From the NCBI GenBank assembly GCA_963931255.1, contig OZ006972.1:868001-932000 (forward strand): a DNA stretch of 64,000 bases. Reading direction: 5' to 3'. This document shows positions 61,601 to 64,000 of this stretch, piece after piece; within the stretch, counting starts at the first letter, position 1; each line of letters opens with the position of its first letter. The notes below the pieces were generated by a model that was given only the letters and a program-made list of their open reading frames with translations, had not been told where the DNA came from and ran no database searches. Position numbers and translations under genes: made by a program. This stretch comes from CALUVN01 sp944323595 (lineage in GTDB: Bacteria; Cyanobacteriota; Vampirovibrionia; Gastranaerophilales; Gastranaerophilaceae).

Positions 61601-61823
61601 AGGTGTAGAAATTGCTGATTTGAGTGCAGACTTACTTGTTGATAAAAAAATCATTATAGAAGTAGACGGTCTTGAAGATAACGTAAAAACCCACCACCAT
61701 GTTTCTAATATGAAAAAACAGGCAATTCTTGAACGCTGCGGATTTAAAGTTAACCGTATTACATTCCGCGAATGGCAGTATTCTCAAAAAGCCTGCCTCG
61801 ACAGAGTGCTTGCTGATTTGTAA
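58695..61823 (+). CDS. SF1 (DNA2/NAM7-like) helicase with C-terminal nuclease-like domain
   Basis: 1042 residues. Residues about 1-310 are unassigned, with an acidic linker near 200-240. The helicase core has QGPPGTGKSQTIVNL (motif I, about 338-352), VAIIDEASQCDIAS (motif II), VIVGDDKQLPHLSF (motif III), GTAHTFQGDERDIML (motif V) and NVAITRACSKM (motif VI). Residues about 950-1042 resemble a PD-(D/E)xK endonuclease of the DUF559/Vsr/MTES_1575 kind: LEREIASQIRELGHEV, ADLLVDKKIIIEVDG and ILERCGFKVNRI. The Asp and Glu-x-Asp in the middle segment are the likely metal ligands. It may act in DNA/RNA repair or in defence. It has its own promoter and no adjoining partner gene. Confidence 0.85.
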   Translation: MLQEATRAINSAFNNSFIKKLSQYLHDCVREEVKSSTFRNLKGDKDNKWIFLKGEEQLFTCYDDYLKLDGSDPKLTELMIQSELGSKDKYLIYGYLFLVGKSSKSKKANEFLTPLLYMPCKLERNGVNINCIPLDEMLSLNTGALAALMKKNEDEDEVDLLLEGILDVVPDLPLTNEKLEIFLTTLKSVIPDVEISFDHKDDVEEDNISKETSHSKDFYKVDGENVDEIIEEEEANSKPQVKLEKVSVTNQCAIILTKRPSVTAGVLHELTQIAEKPSGIYRETALSIINDEYTQSKEKSVPLQNIKEIKDFYPITPLSLSDSQEKVIKNIEYSKLIAVQGPPGTGKSQTIVNLVAHLIANGKTVLVASRMDKAVDVVADRLNALGAPYLALRAGRLNYQKQLSYQLNDLLAGKVDVDSDAEDTMFAGVDDMKKHLDMVKGMENKCEQIIKLEKDWHDLSVETEEQEKANGKMQFIKTTLKKSELDAISLALGALEKNIEKSGFFTNIANYTSVKTIKNILKLKHFDVTYENLGRLKAELEVAGYVSRLRRIEAEIQNTGNLHVLSEQIRQMKKKQKTLAINILKHQRRESIRGLLRDAVKCQRLKVHARSLVERRKRLQTNILEGEDFKPLLEAFPCWCVTTYAVSDSLPLKPGMFDVAIIDEASQCDIASCFPILFRAKRAVIVGDDKQLPHLSFLEKAKEQSFLSQYGIPDKYQLMWRFRTNSMFDLADYYSMNSVMLDEHFRSLPPIIDFSNEEFYGGRIRVMKKDFAGDKVLELIEVPDGKVDFDATRNIPEVEAVVKKLHEIVIEDERKNPDNPVSIGIISPFRAQVEQLKTSVSKVLSDHMIRKHRIEIGTAHTFQGDERDIMLISWAFANNSYTQSLTFLQKPNLFNVAITRACSKMINFISRNPKDLPDGHFRNYMNYLAEYENKQQALQNNQIDENIYKNPLEREIASQIRELGHEVQAGVEIADLSADLLVDKKIIIEVDGLEDNVKTHHHVSNMKKQAILERCGFKVNRITFREWQYSQKACLDRVLADL

Positions 61824-61911
61824 AAAATTCTGTCATACACAGCAGCCCGCAATGACCCGCAGGTCGGAACAGCAATTAGAAATATAAAAAAGCGCAAAAA
61901 TTTTTCTGTTC

Positions 61912-63189
61912 ATGTTTTGTATGAATATGATACCGGGGTTTGAGAAAGTAAATATTCCATATTATGTTCAATCCGAAGTGAAAAAAGAAGAACCACATCC
62001 GGCAGAACATAAAAATAAACCTGCAGCCCTGGCGCAAACAGCAAAACTTACAGGCGCGCTTGCAGGACTGGCGGTTCTTGGATATGCCGGAGTAAGAGCT
62101 TTTAAAGGAAAAGGGCTAAAAACACCGGAAATAAAAACAACAGACATTAAACCGCAGGAGATTAAAATCTTTCAAGAAACGCTGCCGGAAGAAACCCTTA
62201 CCCGATACAGAGATTGGTTTAATCAAATAAAAGACTTTCCGGCACATATCTGGGAAGGTGGAAAAACCGTGAGTAACCCGCAGGCAGAAAATCTATTAAG
62301 ACCGCTTTCTTTTAATCTTCCGGAAACTGATAAAAAAGCATTTATTCAGGAATACTGCAAGATGACAGGATTTCCTTATATCGACAGAATAAACGAAAAT
62401 ATGCATCAGGAAATTCTCACCCAACTTGACAATATGGTACAAGGAACAGGTAACAGGGTTTTATTTGCAGCCTATGACAGTAATTGCTCAATTGGACGGG
62501 GCAAAGCTTTCCCCGGAAGCGACAGTGACGGATTGTTTGTTGTAGTTGAAAATGGTCTTTCAGAAAAAGTAAACAGGTTCGCTTTCGGAAATTCCATAAA
62601 CCAACGTCTGTTAGATACAACCGGAGAGCATTATCCGGAAGTCTATCCGCTTGAAGAGTTGCTAAAATATATAGATAAAGTTGATGAAATTTTTCCTAAC
62701 TTTGCAACTGCTGAAAAAATAGCTGAATATGAAAATAATATTTTATACGACGGAAAAAGTTATCTGAAAGCCGGTCTGTTCAACATAGATTTGTCAGAGC
62801 AATTATCAAGTATTGAAGAGAAAAACATGATTTGTGAAGCCGGATTTTTTGTAGAAATGCTGCGCGGCGGCAAAGTTTTGATAAATACTTTGCCCGAAAG
62901 TATTTTAAAAACCATAAAAAAATCTTCAATGTATAAATACAGCAACATGACCCGTCAGGAAGGTCTGAGAAACAAAACTAAACCAAAACTTGAAAACCGC
63001 GAAGAACTCTGCCGCCGATTTATGGAAATGAATGTTGACGAAAAATTTGAAGTCTGCTGTGATTTACTGAAAAATTCCTGCGGAATAAAACCCGAAACAG
63101 GAGCGAAAGACGCCTTTGAAAATTTTGATATGGGCGACATTCTTGATATGTACAGAAAAATATCAGGCTTTTTTGACATCCAAAAATAA
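61912..63189 (+). CDS. Membrane-anchored protein with possible nucleotidyltransferase-like core
   Basis: 425 residues. Any of three in-frame ATGs (61912, 61921, 61927) could be the start and none has a clear ribosome site. The N-terminus is followed by a membrane helix (about 40-60, TGALAGLAVLGYAGVRAF), then a linker rich in Lys-Thr-Pro. At about 190-205 the block SIGRGKAFPGSDSDGLFVVV resembles the G-x-G…D-x-D motif of nucleotidyltransferases, though this is weak. The remaining sequence is alpha/beta with no known family. Its anchor layout matches that of the kinase-like protein at 43.3 kb. Confidence 0.6.
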   Translation: MFCMNMIPGFEKVNIPYYVQSEVKKEEPHPAEHKNKPAALAQTAKLTGALAGLAVLGYAGVRAFKGKGLKTPEIKTTDIKPQEIKIFQETLPEETLTRYRDWFNQIKDFPAHIWEGGKTVSNPQAENLLRPLSFNLPETDKKAFIQEYCKMTGFPYIDRINENMHQEILTQLDNMVQGTGNRVLFAAYDSNCSIGRGKAFPGSDSDGLFVVVENGLSEKVNRFAFGNSINQRLLDTTGEHYPEVYPLEELLKYIDKVDEIFPNFATAEKIAEYENNILYDGKSYLKAGLFNIDLSEQLSSIEEKNMICEAGFFVEMLRGGKVLINTLPESILKTIKKSSMYKYSNMTRQEGLRNKTKPKLENREELCRRFMEMNVDEKFEVCCDLLKNSCGIKPETGAKDAFENFDMGDILDMYRKISGFFDIQK

Positions 63190-63250
63190 TTTTGCTTGTA
63201 TAAGTTTATTTACGTGTTAGACTTAATATGCTTAGAAAAGGAGAGAAATT

Positions 63251-63760
63251 ATGATTAATGAAAAATTAGAAAAAGCTTTCAATGATCAAATTAACAAAGA
63301 ATTCTATTCCGAATACCTGTATCTTGCAATGCAGGCATATTTTGAAAGATTAAATCTTAAAGGTTTTGTAAACTGGTTTACAGTACAGGTACAGGAAGAA
63401 CGTGCACATGCAATGGGTATGTTTGATTATGTACACCAACGCGGCGGTCACGTTGAACTTGAAGCTATTGAAAAACCTGTAACAAACTGGTCTTCTCCGC
63501 TCCAATGCTTTGAAGAAGTTTTGAAACACGAAGAATTTGTAACTTCAAGAATAAATGCACTGATGGATGTTGCCGAAGAAGTTAAAGACAGAGCAGCATT
63601 ATCATTCCTTGACTGGTATTTGAAAGAACAAGTTGAAGAAGAATCAACCGTTGGTGATGTTCTGGCTACATTGAAACTCATTAAAGACGATTCAAAAGCA
63701 CTCTTGATGCTTGATAAAGATCTTGCAGCAAGAACTTTCACTGCTCCTGTTATAGGATAG
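63251..63760 (+). CDS. Bacterial non-haem ferritin
   Basis: 169 residues, the usual ferritin length. Diiron ligands are visible: Glu17 in NKEFYSEYLYLAM, Glu50 and His53 in VQEERAHAMGMF, Glu94 in helix C and the Gln/Glu in LKEQVEEESTV. It stores iron as a 24-mer cage. AGGAGA precedes the ATG, and a strong terminator follows. It stands alone. Iron storage suits the heavy Fe-S load of the two hydrogenases. Confidence 0.95.
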   Translation: MINEKLEKAFNDQINKEFYSEYLYLAMQAYFERLNLKGFVNWFTVQVQEERAHAMGMFDYVHQRGGHVELEAIEKPVTNWSSPLQCFEEVLKHEEFVTSRINALMDVAEEVKDRAALSFLDWYLKEQVEEESTVGDVLATLKLIKDDSKALLMLDKDLAARTFTAPVIG

Positions 63761-63771
63761 TTAATTTTTGT

Positions 63772-63804
63772 AACGAAAAACAGGATTTTTTCCTGTTTTT
63801 CGTT
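63772..63804 (+). terminator. Intrinsic terminator after ferritin
   Basis: A perfect 14-bp stem (63772-63785 with 63791-63804; core GAAAAACAGGA) around a five-T loop, 12 bases past the ferritin stop. Confidence 0.9.
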
Positions 63805-63848
63805 CAAACTAACAAAAAAATTTTTTCACAGATTTTAAAATTAACAAG

Positions 63849-64000
63849 ATGAGAACTCAAAAAATACAATATAATATTGTTACCCCGAACAATTTTCTGC
63901 AATCCTATAAAAAAGATAACAACAAAATTGATTCACAGCGTAACACACACATGTCAAACCCGAATTTTAAAGCGTTTGACAACTATCAGGCTATGCTTAA
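63849..64000 (+). CDS. Start of a P-N-F-K-A motif protein (3' end outside the window)
   Basis: The ATG at 63849 opens a frame that runs to the window's end, giving 50 residues: MRTQKIQYNIVTPNNF followed by a basic stretch, and then SNPNFKAFDNYQAM at about 36-49. That motif is the clearest copy in the window of the recurring P-x-F-[KQG]-A signature. No strong ribosome site is seen. Function cannot be judged from this fragment. Confidence 0.55.
   Translation, partial: MRTQKIQYNIVTPNNFLQSYKKDNNKIDSQRNTHMSNPNFKAFDNYQAML

Noticed and set aside
1..64000. CRISPR arrays, rRNA, tRNA, insertion sequences
   Set aside because: I saw no regularly spaced direct repeats, no transposase and no cloverleaf-like or rRNA-like sequence in the short intergenic gaps; a covariance-model scan would be needed to exclude small RNAs.

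Overview
The window looks like chromosome from a low-GC, Gram-negative, anaerobic gut-type bacterium. Two [FeFe]-hydrogenase genes, the maturase HydF, a CoA-transferase pair and the absence of any photosynthesis or respiratory gene point to a hydrogen-metabolising fermenter. LolA, an RND exporter and LpxL-type acyltransferases indicate an outer membrane. Several proteins of unknown function carry a short N-terminal motif of the type P-x-F-[KQG]-A followed by a single membrane helix. I associate that pattern with non-photosynthetic Cyanobacteria (Gastranaerophilales/Vampirovibrionia, 'Melainabacteria'). This taxonomic placement is an inference (about 0.6) and no marker gene was compared.

Layout. 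1-5.5 kb: 3' end of purB, then a tight operon of two [2Fe-2S] thioredoxin-like proteins, a PAS-containing sensory [FeFe]-hydrogenase, a SpoIIE/PPM phosphatase and a catalytic group B-type [FeFe]-hydrogenase. 5.5-19.9 kb: mixed housekeeping and lineage-specific genes (large ferritin-like protein, parvulin, GNAT, glucosaminidase-like protein, alpha/alpha-toroid protein, TPR protein with lipoprotein and AcsE-like methyltransferase, hydF, rpsO, dapB-asd, several very small proteins). 19.9-36.9 kb: a divergent aryl-polyene (APE)-type biosynthetic cluster. 37-46.7 kb: D-2-hydroxyacid dehydrogenase, an LRR-like solenoid protein, thioredoxin, CoA-disulfide reductase/rhodanese, CoA-transferase A and B, a DUF2971 protein, a membrane-anchored kinase-like protein, an LprI-like protein, a GNAT-like protein and a TrmB-type regulator. 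46.7-51.4 kb: a three-gene glycosyltransferase block (one gene fused to a sugar epimerase) and a Xer recombinase. 51.5-57.4 kb: TPR protein, small protein, engB, metG, aroK, aroB. 57.5-64 kb: cca, a large SF1 helicase-nuclease, a possible membrane-anchored nucleotidyltransferase, ferritin, and the start of another P-x-F-K-A protein.

The main result is the APE-like cluster. Leftward from about 32.4 kb the genes are, in order, a chain-length-factor-like ketosynthase half, PlsC-type acyltransferase, two acyl carrier proteins, a COG4648-like membrane protein, a fused AMP-ligase/dehydratase, thioesterase, LolA-like carrier and MMPL/RND exporter. They match the families and order of apeC-D-E-F-G-HI-K-L-M. 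Rightward are ketosynthase, dehydratase, ketoreductase and ketosynthase (apeO-P-Q-R). The two arms diverge from a 38-bp gap holding a 15-bp palindrome. Beyond the exporter lie a phosphopantetheinyl transferase on the opposite strand, an O-methyltransferase-like protein, an LpxL-like acyltransferase, a ferredoxin-nitroreductase, a TSCPD protein and two glycosyltransferases; galE closes the right arm. No ammonia lyase is present, so an aryl starter such as 4-hydroxybenzoate would have to come from elsewhere. The inferred product is a membrane-anchored, possibly methylated and glycosylated aryl polyene.

I see no rRNA, tRNA, CRISPR array, insertion sequence or prophage. No gene-free stretch exceeds about 300 bases. 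The longest (14687-14953) holds an extended -10 promoter and a leader of about 90 nt.
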